DNA of 64,000 bases, taken from positions 1,155,625 to 1,219,624 of the forward strand of contig JAIUCV010000230.1 of the NCBI GenBank assembly GCA_026724425.1. Direction: 5' to 3'. The number at the start of each line of letters is the position of its first letter. The stretch's first letter is position 1. Shown here piece after piece: positions 11,308-23,500 of the stretch. Below the pieces are notes generated by a model. It was not told the DNA's origin and ran no database searches. It saw nothing but the letters and a program-made list of their open reading frames with translations. The stretch comes from Erythrophleum ivorense (lineage: Eukaryota > Streptophyta > Magnoliopsida > Fabales > Fabaceae). The translations under genes and the position numbers were made by a program.

Positions 11308-14300
11308 TTGGATGATGTAATGTTAGATGCAGGAAAGGGAATAATGCGTGGCATAGGAGGAAGGCCAAAGGCTGAGGTCTGGGAACATGTCACAGTGTTG
11401 AAGGGGCGGAACCAAGTTCGGTGCAACTATTGTGAATTTACATTCGCCAAAAGTGCTAATAGGATCAGATCACATTTTGATCCAATTGGGCGCAAAGGTA
11501 TCAGACTGTGCCCTGAGTTTCCTCGAGCTAACACTGATTCCACCAAAAGACTCAAGGGTGATCCTACTTCAAGTAATCTCGGAAAGAATCCCATCTACTT
11601 AAAAGGTACGGATGAACATATATTCTACTATGTAATCTTTTTTAAGTAATGTGTTGATACAACTCGAGAAGGATAAACATAGTTAACTATGCGAATGCCC
11701 AAACAGAGCTAAAAAATGGTAAAGGGAAACGAAAATTTATATTTAATACGAGCATTAATAATTATTAAAAATATAATTTTAAGTACCTATTTAATTAATA
11801 TAACAATAAATTTATTAAAATTAAAAAATAAAGACACATAATAATAAAAAAAATTAGAGAAATATAACAACATCAAAATAAATATAATTTCCTTAATATA
11901 AAAAAAAGGTATAAAACAGAAGCGATATAATATGTATTAACTATTAGAATCATATTGTCTCGTATTTAATTGAATAGAATTTATCTATAATTTCTTTAAT
12001 AGTGAAATTCTTTATAGTCTCTTTTTTCATTGAAACAAATGAAAACAGTCAAATTATCTATAAAAAGTCAACTTTTTATTTTTTCAAAGTCATCCAAGTT
12101 ACATGTTCTGTTAAAATTCATGCATATAACAAGTTCATCAAATGTTCGGTAGGCCAAGGCATCATAACAAACTCAATGAAATAATCTAGGATGTTACGTG
12201 TCCACCAAAACAATGTGGGAAAGGATATCAAAAGTTTTTCTTCTACTATTACTATGATGACTAGAACTCTATTTTGATCTTTCACAAGTAAAATATTTTT
12301 TAATTTGATTCTTTACAAAATTAATTTTTTAATTTAATCTCTCATAAATAATTAAAGCCATTACCAATGATAAAGGTATTACTTAGTTACCTTTATATAA
12401 TATGTAGATTGACAATAAATTACCTACTAATTTTATTAGCAGTAAATTGACAAAAGGGTAATATTGATAACAATTTAATTTATAAAAAACTAAATTGTGA
12501 AGACAATTTTATGAAATACCAAATTAAGAATTACTTTATCTGTGAAGGATTAAAATAAGATTTTAGTCATTACAATGCTACTCAAGCTGAAAATTTAAAC
12601 ATAATATCTTTATTTGTTTATAATTTTTTTCACATACCGTCATTAATATGCAATTCCTTTCACCATCATAATAATTGACTATTATGTATTCTTGTTGTTA
12701 GGACATGGTAAAGGATATTCATTGCCGACAACAGATTTAGTAGGGAAGCAGTTTCAGAGTCATATTGAACAAATATGGAAATGGATAATGGAAGATGAGG
12801 TGTCAGCAATTGGGGTTTGGGGAATGGGAGGGGCGGGAAAAACAGCTTTAGTAACTCATATACATAACAAGCTTTTAGAAGATGATGGTCACTTTGATCG
12901 TGTCATTTGGGTTACTGTATCACAACATGATAGCATTTGCCAGTTGCAAAAAAGCATTGCTAAATCAATTGATTTGGATATATCAGATGAGTGCGATGTC
13001 AAAAGAATTGCTGGGAAATTATTACATGCATTCAAACAATTGAATAGATGTGTTCTTATTTTAGATGAAGTTTGGGACCATATTTTATTAGAGAATATGG
13101 GATTCCCTATTTCAGATAAAGGGATTAAGTTAATTTTGACAACTCGGGTACTAGGGGTATGTCGAAGTATGAATTGCAAAGAATATATAATACAAGTGGA
13201 ACCTCTTGATTATGAAGATGATTGGGATTTATTTAAAAGGACCCTTGGAGCCCATGAAACACTATCTTGTGAGGTGGAGAAGGTAGCGAGGGATATCACA
13301 GATGAATGCGGAGGTTTGCCTCTTGCTATTGTTACATTTGCAAGAAGCATGAAGGGACAAAAAGACTCATATGAATGGAATCGCATGTTGGAATGCCTTG
13401 AAGGCTCAGAAAACGGACAATATGATATGGACAAATGTGTATTTCCAGTATTAAGATTCAGTTACAATCACTTGGATAATAAATTGCAAGAATGTTTCTT
13501 GTATTGTGTGTCATGTTCCGGATATATATCCACTTCAGTTTACCCAAAAACATATAAAGGAATTCTCTTTGCTAAGGAGTTGGAAACATGTTTTGTCTAT
13601 GAGGGATGGATAGATGGGACGAAAAGTTTGGGGGCACAACACAATGAATTTCAGAGCATATTGAAGAAATTATATTCTAGTAGCTTGTTGGAAGAATTAG
13701 ATGAATTCATATTTAAATTACACCCTTTCGTTAGGGCCATGGGTTTCAGTATTATTAAAAAGGATGGTAAAATTATGGCAAAAGCTTATATGAATTTGGC
13801 AAAAATACCGGATGACAGCAAATGGAAAGAAGATCTGCAAAAAGTTTTTCTGAGCGGAAACAATATACAAAAAATTCCAGATGATATGTCTCCTAGGTGT
13901 TCTCAACTTTCCACCTTGCTTTTAGATGGTAATCGGAGACTTAAATTGATCCCAGACAATTTTTTCAGCAACATGCCCGCTCTTAGAATACTTGATTTGT
14001 CTAGGACTGGCATTGAAAGTTTGCCCACATCCGTCTCCAACTTGGAGTGCCTTGTTGCATTATTGCTTTCACGGTGTTATGGATTGAGCCAAGTCCCTTC
14101 ATTAGCAAAGCTGCGACGGTTAATATCGTTGGACCTTTCCTATACTGCCATTACTGCGGCACCTCCCGGCTTGGAACTGTTGATCAATCTTAGACGTCTT
14201 CATTTTGAAGGAACAGAACACTTGAAGATGTCAACAGCAACAATAATACCCAAATTGACCAATCTTCAATCTCTTCATCTTAACTGTTTCTCAAAATCAA

Positions 14301-15223
14301 TGGATGCCAGTGCACAAGATCTACGAGGTCTGAACGAGTTAGAAGATATTACAACCAGGTTTTGCGACATCAAAGAGTTCAGCGCCTATGTGAGAAGCTT
14401 CTTTGGCAGAGATCGTGTGCTCCAAAATTATTATTTTACTGTAACGGAGACAGAAGGATATATAGATTATCCTGATTTGATTCCAGCAGACGTGGACTCG
14501 CCAAAATCGGTAGTTTTTGAGGGTTTGGATTTGGGAAACAAAGCAGCGGTACTTCCTGAAGACATCAAAGAGCTGCGTATATATGAGTGTCATCAATTGT
14601 CGAGATGTCTATGCCATGGTTTATCAATTTGCATAAATAATAATCCATGCAACATTGACTCGTTTGAGATTTACACTTGCGATGGGCTGGAGTACTTGTG
14701 TTGTTTCTCTCCCAATTGCCCTTTTTGGTCCTCTGTCCAACTTGTTGACCGCCTAGCACTCGAGGATTTGAAAGACTTACAAAATATAGTGGAACCAACA
14801 CTTGCTCCACCCTCGCATCTAACCTCCCTATTTTCTCATCTCAGACATCTCATGGTTTTTAGATGTCACAGCATGAAGACTTTGCTGACGCCGGCATTAG
14901 CAGCAGAGCTCCGAAGCTTGGAGACCATTCACATTGGACATTGTGCGTCCATGAAGGAAATAGTTTCAGATGGAAGCGATCTTTCTGAAATGGTACTTCC
15001 TAGTAGCGGCAACCATTCTGACCATGCTATCAGTCTTCCCAATTTGAATCGTATGATGTTGGCATATCTACCAGAATTGAATTGTGTATACAGAGGGATC
15101 ATGCTCTGTCCTTCCTTCAAATCTTTAGAAATACGCAGGTGTGAGAAACTAACAGAGCCTCCTCAAATCCAGCCCGCTCCTCAGATACAGAAGATTCTAG
15201 GTGGATATTTGTCCGGAAATTGA
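11308..15223 (+). CDS. BED zinc-finger NBS-LRR immune receptor (BED-NLR)
   Basis: Two exons, 11308-11605 and 12702-15223, join in phase (AAA G|GA) through a GT-AG intron to give 939 aa. Residues 18-70 are a zf-BED domain with Cys39, Cys42, His56 and Cys68. The NB-ARC follows: P-loop GMGGAGKT at 140-147, RNBS-A VIWVTVSQ, kinase-2 LILDEVWD at 218-225, RNBS-B LILTTR, and GLPL at 304-307. The position of the usual MHD motif reads HPF (about 440-442, in FKLHPFVRAMG). LRRs run from about 480, with a C-terminal region of cysteine-rich LRR repeats. There is no TIR or clear coiled coil. The family senses pathogen effectors in the cell and triggers defence; BED domains are thought to act as effector baits. 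The coding frame is intact. The 3' end was duplicated at 1-296. Confidence 0.9.
11606..12701 (+). other. Intron of the BED-NLR gene
   Basis: About 1.1 kb, very AT-rich, from donor AAAAG|GTACGG to acceptor TTGTTAG|GACATGG. It separates the BED exon from the NBS-LRR exon. I see no further domain inside it. Confidence 0.85.
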
Positions 15224-16386
15224 TTAACCAGGTCCGTATCTCCTCCAAAACTCAACTTCCTTCTATAATATGATTGCTATTTTTGTAGTATCGCCAGAGT
15301 ATATGAATATTGTTACTGTTTGTGTTTGTTTTATTTTCCTTATTTTAATCTCGATTATTGGGCATGAATTTCTTTATCGCACCTAGAAAAATTGGAATTA
15401 TTATTTTTACATTTGTCTTTTATTTTTGGATGTGCTTATGGTACACTTGATGTTTGGATTTAAACTTAATGATCTTTAAGATGATCGAACTTGAATGTTA
15501 ATAGATTTCGGAATGGCTTCCAATAAAAAATTATTATTTTTTCAATCTAAACTAAATCTATCCTTTGCAAGCTTTGTTACTTTTTCTTAATATGTTAAAA
15601 TAAATGATATTACAACAATTTAAACTTTGTTTGCTTATGTAAACTAAAACCGTAAAATAAATATCAATTGAATCAAGCCAACTCACAGGAGATATAAGTT
15701 GATTATATGTTCTTGAAGGTTCTAAAATCATAATATTTTAGAGATATTAATGGTCAATACTCTCTGGACTTAATGCTTAATAGTAGCCATTAATTCGATT
15801 TCTATTTACCTGTATTCTTTTGTAATACTTCCTTATTCAATGTTTGAATTATGTACTACAATCAGAGTCCTTTGAAGCCTTTTTAACTCTGACGATGATG
15901 ATGAGAAATGCAACTAAGGTATGTGATTGATGTAATTTTAATCATTTCACGTATATTTCATCTTTATTGAAGAATGTGATATACCTCTTATGATTCATGA
16001 ATTATTTAGGGATTTACAAAATATAGTCACTAAATTTCAAAGTTATGGCCTGTGTCTCAGTCTTTTCTTGATAATGTAATGCAGGGCACCATTGTTGCCG
16101 TATGTGACATTGAAGTTAATGTATCATCCGTCAGATTATCCTTGAAAAACAGTTAATGATTCTAGATTTTAGAGTTCGTTTGCTACACTATTAAAAGTTT
16201 CAAATTATTTCAGCGGATTCCCTGGCTGCTTCTTGAACTTGTTCAATAACATTCTTTTTCCTTTAATACATTTCTGATGGAGGTTTGATGCTAAAGTACT
16301 TTCTTATATTGTCCAACAATATATTTTGTGATGAATGGTGATATATGTGCTTGCGGTCTATGGTTAACTTATAAAGAGATCTTTTA

Positions 16387-16857
16387 CGTTTTGGGGGGAA
16401 AAAAAGCTGTAACAAAAAAAAAGTGACAATAATAATATAATAATAAATTAATACTAAATAAATTATCTTATAATAGAAAATATTAACAAATTAATTTGAA
16501 TTAAATTTTTAAAACTTAAAAATTACTTCATAGATTACTTGGATATCTATTTTATATTTAATATAATTTTTTTATAGCTTAAAGTTTTCAAATATATTAT
16601 CATTATTAAACTCAAATATTTATAAGATTTTATTTAAATATTTAAGTTCAAAAATAATTTTTTTATATTTTATTTTAATCTAAATAGGAGAAAAGTTGAT
16701 TTTTTTTTTTCCTTTTTTCTTCTCTTCCTATTGCTCATTATACTTTTCATCCACTATAGTCTCACTAATATTAGCGTCTTCCATCCCTAGGAGAAAATAG
16801 TATCATAATTGTTTTATCTGCATTTTTACTTGTTGAAACTTCTAGATTTTCTTTTTT
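16387..16857. other. ~470-bp segment present only in the right duplication copy
   Basis: The left copy runs directly from CCTTTA to AATTTAG (about 1506-1516), whereas the right copy carries extra AT-rich sequence between the same flanks. I saw no convincing terminal inverted repeats or target-site duplication. It may be an insertion here or a deletion on the left. Confidence 0.65.
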
Positions 16858-18337
16858 CAAATTTAGCTATTGATAAAGTTTTGAAATTAGGGTTTTTTTT
16901 TTGTTTTAAACTTTCAAGTGTGAAATTAACATATCTATTTTTTAATCCTTTATTCTACAAGATAAATTTTAAACTCAATTTAAATTATGGAAGATTAATT
17001 AAAAAGATTTAGATTTAAGATTAGTAATGATGATGGGAAATTTATATTAAATTTGAAGCTTTTAGTTATTGTAATTTGCAATTAGTCAAATTAATATTAT
17101 GAGGTATAAATAAAATAGTTGTTGATAAATTTATGACTCAGTATGATTTTAAGTATTACTAAGGATATTCTAACAATTGAAATTGTGCTTTGAGTCAATA
17201 AGAGATACCTATATTATTAATCCTTATTAGTGAGTATATAAATAGTAAAGTAACACATTTTGCTTGTACCTTATATTTTTTTTTGTCTCAAATGTCATTT
17301 TACATAATTTTTATTTCGTTGTTATGGAGAAGCAAATTTTAAACTTTTGCAAATCTTCAATTATAAATATTGAATAAATAATAGTAAAATTTATGAACGT
17401 ATAATATGATAATGTTCTTATAAATGCAAAATGTAGATAAAGGTAAAAGTTTTGACATTTTATTTTTTTATACTATGAATTTTTATTTTAATTGTCTTCT
17501 TTAATTATTTTATATAAGATTTCCTGTTCTAATTTTTCTTAAAGTTGATTTATTCTTAATTAATTAGTAATTATAATATATATATATTTGAATTATCTTT
17601 ATTTTTAAATTTTACTTATTTGTTTTATATATATATATATATATATATTATTTATCTTATTCTAATTTTTCTTATATAATTTTCTTAATTTGTTTTTAAT
17701 TAATTGGTAATCATAATATATATCTCTATCTTTGACTCATTTTTATTTTTAATATCATTATTGTTATTTATTTGTTTATGATGTAATATTTATTTATATT
17801 ATTTAAAAAGTAATAAAGTTTTTATAAGTATAGTGATGAGAATTGTGAATTATTATTTTGTTGTTTTATATGTCTATTAAAACATCTTTATTTTCATGAA
17901 GAGATTTATTTATATAAATTAAATTTATGTTTTTTTAATATAATTTTAAATCACTTCTTTAATATATTTGGATTTTTGTAATAATTTTTTAAAATTATTT
18001 ATGCTTGATATGATATTTAAAGAGAGTTTTTTTTCTCTTTTATACTAAGAAAATTTAAATCTCATATTAAGTAATATTAAGTAGTATGTGATGCTTAATG
18101 TATTATTTATAAAATTTGAAATCCTAAGTTATATATTAAGTAATATGAGATGTTTTATGTGGTACTTATGAAGATATCGCTTTAAAAGATAGATCATCTA
18201 CTCCTCATTAAATCTTATTATTAATCTATATTATATATTTTTATTAAAAAAAGGTCTTGGATAAAATATATTATAAATTATGTAGCTGTTAGCAAGAGTA
18301 AGGACATGTATGTATTTAATTGAATTGAAATATGATA

Positions 18338-18545
18338 AAAAGTACAAAGACTCTATGAAATGTGGCAAATAGTGCGGTGGCTTTAAGAATTTGTGAAATA
18401 AAGTGTAATGGCATTGAAAAAAGATTGTAAAATAAAGTGCAATAATACTGAGATATAAAATAAATAAAGTGCAATGATATTAATATGTAAAACAAATAAA
18501 ATGCGATGGTATTAAAATGTGAAATAAGTAAATGTAATGATATTG
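18338..18545. repeat. Degenerate ~32-bp minisatellite, right copy
   Basis: Same imperfect units as 2945-3156, ending at the duplication breakpoint (TATTG at 18541-18545). Confidence 0.7.
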
Positions 18546-20551
18546 CAAATAATAACGTGATATACCATTTTACACTATATTCATCTAATGAGTTTTTTTT
18601 TGTCTTTAAAATTATTTATTTATTGCAATTGTTTTATTTTATTAATATTATTCAATTGTTAAAAATTCAAGTACGCTTATTTTTTTTTCTGTGCACTTTA
18701 TCATTTATGCATTCACTGAATTAATAATAAACTCACTCTACTTCTCATGTTCCTTTTCTTTTCTTTTCTTTTTATCCAAATCAACAAATAATTAAGTAAA
18801 ATGCTCTAAGACTAATATACCTTCCTAGACATGTTGAGCAGGTCCCTTATTAAATGATGGTGATATAAAATTTTATAGCATTGTAGCTACTAAGTGTTTA
18901 GTCTACTATAATACAGGAATTGTAATTTGTTCAAGTTGCTTGTTTTATTTTTTTTCTTTCTTTTTATTAAAAAAAGTATTAATTATTGAATTTAAATTCT
19001 TTGTATGGGTTGTAAAGCATTCGTAAAAGAGGTTTGCCAAATTCTAAGCTACCCCAAATGATCTTAGGAAATAAATTATATATTTTAAAAGTGTGATGTA
19101 AATTTTGATATCTTTTTAGTCTAATTATAATTAAGTGAGGGAATTTCTTTAAACTTATTAGATTGAACTAACTTTAGATAAGCTTAGTTTATGCCCCAAT
19201 CACGACTAGGGATTTAGGTCATCACAGAAACTAAGGCAAAAAGAATGATAAAAAAGTGGACCCAAAGTGACGGATTTGTAGCATCTGTATGTGTCCCAAA
19301 AGTTCTTCAATGATTAAATATATCCATTAGATGGATTAAAGTTAACAGTGTCACAATACGAGATTAACTAATTATATCTATTTGTTTTTTTTTCTTTTCT
19401 AACGAATAATATCATTAATACCACTCTTATTTTACAATTCTTAATGAAAGAAGGTACAGATAGCAATGTTCAAAACAAAAATTCCTTGATGCTAGTCTAG
19501 TATGAATGTTAAGATCAACGTTAGAGAGCCAGTAGTATAGAAGTGAGGATAAATTTATCAGACATTTCCTTTTTTTTTTTAACATTAACTCTTCAAACTT
19601 CGTATAAATTTTGCCTTTATCTTTTATGCTAAGAGCTGCACTATTTATAATGAACTAATGCTGCATAATTTAAGTTCAATAAAATAAGTTTGCAAACAAA
19701 TTCTTAAACCCAAATAAAATTACCTACATATATTTGTAAAGCTATAATAACACTGTTCTTCTGGAAATTATGCTTTTTGCAAGGAACCAAAAATGGTCAC
19801 GTCCAATGACAAAAGTAACTCGTCCATGATAGAGACGGTGAATATAATATTTAATAGTATGCGAGTGAAAACTCATGTATATAAGTAAAATTGCAATGAC
19901 CTGAGAAACAGTGATCATTACTGCATTAATCATATATATTAACTGACTTTCATGGCTTTCCCTTCTCTTTCTATTTTACTCTTGCTACCCAACACAACTT
20001 TACTTTAAATCTCTCACACTAAATACTGCTTGTACAATAAAAGAATATATATAGGCTTAAGAAATTAATTAAGAATCCTCTGCCTTCAAACATGTGTAGT
20101 TACCTATAGGTTCTTTTCTTGAATTTACCTTAGCTTAATATAAATTTGGGAAGCAATATATATTTTTTAAGTATTACAGTCAAGTAGTATTTGAAATAGC
20201 TTGCGCATATCTCAATTAATCCTCCTTCTCAATATGTTTATAGACAACCCATCCACGACAGAACTAAGGGATTAATTAAAAAAATAATTTCTTTATAGTC
20301 TAATTCTAATAAATTGACAGATCTAACATTTGAAACTGCGACAATGTTTTTGACCACATATTACATGTTGGCCTACACTATTATGTCAAACCATTAGGGT
20401 TCGTGAGCTATACATGAATGAAAATCTGTGCCTTCTAAATTATTTTGAGAGAAGCAGAATTTTGTGTTTGAGACATTAAGCAATTTCCAAATTACAACAA
20501 TTGTAGAATTACATGGAAGCAATTAAGTAAACGAACCTCTAAGCACCATCC
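18546..20551. other. AT-rich intergenic region without a recognised gene
   Basis: No open frame with family features on either strand. The last few hundred bases would include the 3' UTR of the minus-strand methyltransferase gene. Confidence 0.6.
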
Positions 20552-23500
20552 TCATAATACTCGTAGTAAGATGTTGGATAGGTATTCACCTTCTGGGTAA
20601 GATGGGTTCATAGGATGATCACAAGCTGCTCCAGCTTGTCTTAGAACACTGATTTTTCTCCCCGCCATAGATGCTGCACCCTAACAAGACGAACAAAAGT
20701 GATTTTGAAATAGGTATTTTTTTAATTTGATTTTTGGCTGCTAGGCAACTTTTAGGTTAAATGCCCATTCCATAGCAAAATCCTTTGATAGACCCTGTAT
20801 ATACAAAAAATGTGTATATCAAACAAATGATAAATAAACATATAACCATGGTAGACATTTTTTTTTAGACCTACCTCTAACATACATATATATCATGTTT
20901 AGTTGATTTATCAATCTTTTGTAACTTAGCTTTACCTAAGAATTCATTCCTTGGATAAAAATTGAAACACTCTCATATCACACTGAATAAGAGCAAGTAG
21001 CAGTGGATTTACCCAATAAATTAATCAAAAAGTAACTCCGTGAGAATAGGACTAGGAATTCTCAACTATATCAACTTCAGAAATCAATTCCATGGGTATT
21101 GTGTTAAACAAGTTGCATTATTTATACTCTAGTATTTTGTCCTCTTTATGCACTGTTCATGAAATCACAGATTCACAGTTTATATAAAATACAGAAAAAC
21201 CCCAACTACTTACTTTTTATGTCTTAAATTAACATTATATTCCTGTATTAAAGCAAGGATGGGGAAGTTATTATACCTATAAGGAGTCCAACAATCCTTG
21301 AATGACAATCTCAGGAAGAACCTAGAGAATATAGGTTAGTACCTGAAGAATTCGCAAAAATATTCCACTTTGGGTTACAGCTCTGGAACAAGAACAAGTC
21401 ATTAGAAGGCCACCTCTTTTTGTTAGTTGCATAGCCAATGAGTTCAAATTTCTGTACATGCCTGATGCACTATGCAGAACCTGAATTGTCATATTAATCT
21501 GATATTCACACAGAGAAGGCTGAAACTGATAATAAGAAAGAAGCTAGAAAGATGGAGAATGAGACATAGAATGTTTAGAATCTTCAGTCAACTAACATAA
21601 AAGCCTTATGCTTTTGAAACAAGCTAATATAGGTTAGTTAGATAAGACTCTTAACTAACAACCCATCGTAACAAAACTAACAATCATAATAGAACAAACA
21701 AATATTGTTATAAGTAACTACTTCCTATTACTCCTCACTTACGCTTGACAGAAACTGCATAGGAGAAGCAACACCAGTATTGCAAAGTTTCAGAGATAGC
21801 ACCAAATAACACAATTCAAAAGATTCACAAGGAATATGTTCGAGTCAGGGACCTGCAAAAATTACAAGTAAATTATCATTTTTGTCCATGAAAGAGGACT
21901 AATTTCTCAATCTGGTCTTCCAAACCTCTCAATTTAGTCCATCAATAATTTTTTCCCTATCACTTTTGTCCTTTTGGAAGACCAAATTTCAAGTTAGACC
22001 AATGACCTTAAACAGATGGTGGAACAAAATATGAAGATTTTACACACTATGCAAAAACATTTGTATACACAGATTTTATGTTAAATGAAAAAAGAAGAAT
22101 ACCATCTTGTAATGACATGCATATTCTCTTAGAGTAATTTTAGTAAGAGTTAGCTGAGTATTTTAAGTGCAATTCAAGAAGTAGGATTAGTTTATTATTA
22201 TGGTTGCATCCACAACCATCTCATGTAAAAAAATACTATCCCAAGCTAACATCATTTTGCTTCACTTACGTTTATTTATTTTTGCTTGAGTTGATTCAAG
22301 TCCATTTGTCAACTTATATTGGAAGATGGCTATTCGTTTGTTGTGATAGTCAATACCTTTTTCGTGGGTACCAGTTTAGGAGGATCAATTATGACAATAT
22401 CCCATGACTTATTTCTTGAGAGAGCACTCTTCATAAATACGGCTGTCTTCTCTCAAAAATGATATTCTTTCAGGATCCATATTGTTAAGTACAACATTTT
22501 CTTTAGCAAGCTCCAAAGCTGCCAGTGATGTATCAACACCTGATAAAAATGTAGAAATTGTCAGGCATTTTAAAATAAATCCATTCTTGTCTTTTGGAGT
22601 CAACATCTATGTGGGTGCATGCATGTGCATCTTGCAAAGAAATTTATCCAAGATTAAGTTACAATGTAAACCCAAGAAAAATTCACCTCAGATGAACTTA
22701 AAAGCAACATATGAAGGGTTTTGAGCCAAGGGAAAGAAATTTAACTCATTTAATAATCCTTCCCACAGGATCACAGTCACGACTAAAATAGAAATTTAGT
22801 AATAGCTGGCTTGACTGTCTTCAAATGTCCTACTAAGTGTTACAAGTGTAGTCCCAAAATTGGATCATTATCCCTTACATAACATTTCACTTGCTCAAGC
22901 ATTGCATGTTTATATGCTTCCTTTCCTTTCTCTAAATTAGAACCATAAGTCAGTTGACCATCCTAATTTTTCACCATAGTATAAAGTATATCATAGATGA
23001 CAACATTTCAATAAACAAGAAAAGTTGCAACTTAACATACCAGTAACATTTTCAGCACCTCCACATACTGCATTCAGAGCAAAATCACCGCTATAACAGT
23101 AAAGATCAAGAACATTTTCACCATCCGAAATTCTTGATATAAAACGGCGGTTCTCACATTGATCTGCATAAAATTTTGTCTTCTGGCCCTTCAGTGAAAT
23201 TGCATATAAAATTCCATTTTCCATAATCTGACAACAGAAAGGAATGCCACAACATAAAAATCCCACTCTCAAGTTTCGTATTGGCATGACTGCATTTCTC
23301 AGATCCCAACCAGTTGCTGTGTGGGGCATAGGCATATATGGACCACATTTTGAGCTGCTTAATTTCATGACAAAGAACTGGTGCAATTAATATGGAAGTT
23401 CCATTATAAGACAAGCATGCCAAACATCCACAACATACCAAGTTAGGGATCATTAGGCATGGAAATATTAGCCCAGATATCAGTTGGCAAATATAATACA

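Larger units (their letters stand above)
14791..18545 (+). repeat. Right copy of the segmental duplication
   Basis: Counterpart of 1-3156. It contains 187 bp of LRR sequence missing on the left, and about 470 bp at 16387-16857 also missing there. The part after 15223 is the NLR 3' UTR, with a probable intron at 15919-16084, followed by AT-rich intergenic DNA. No gene is seen from 16200 to 18545. Confidence 0.9.
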
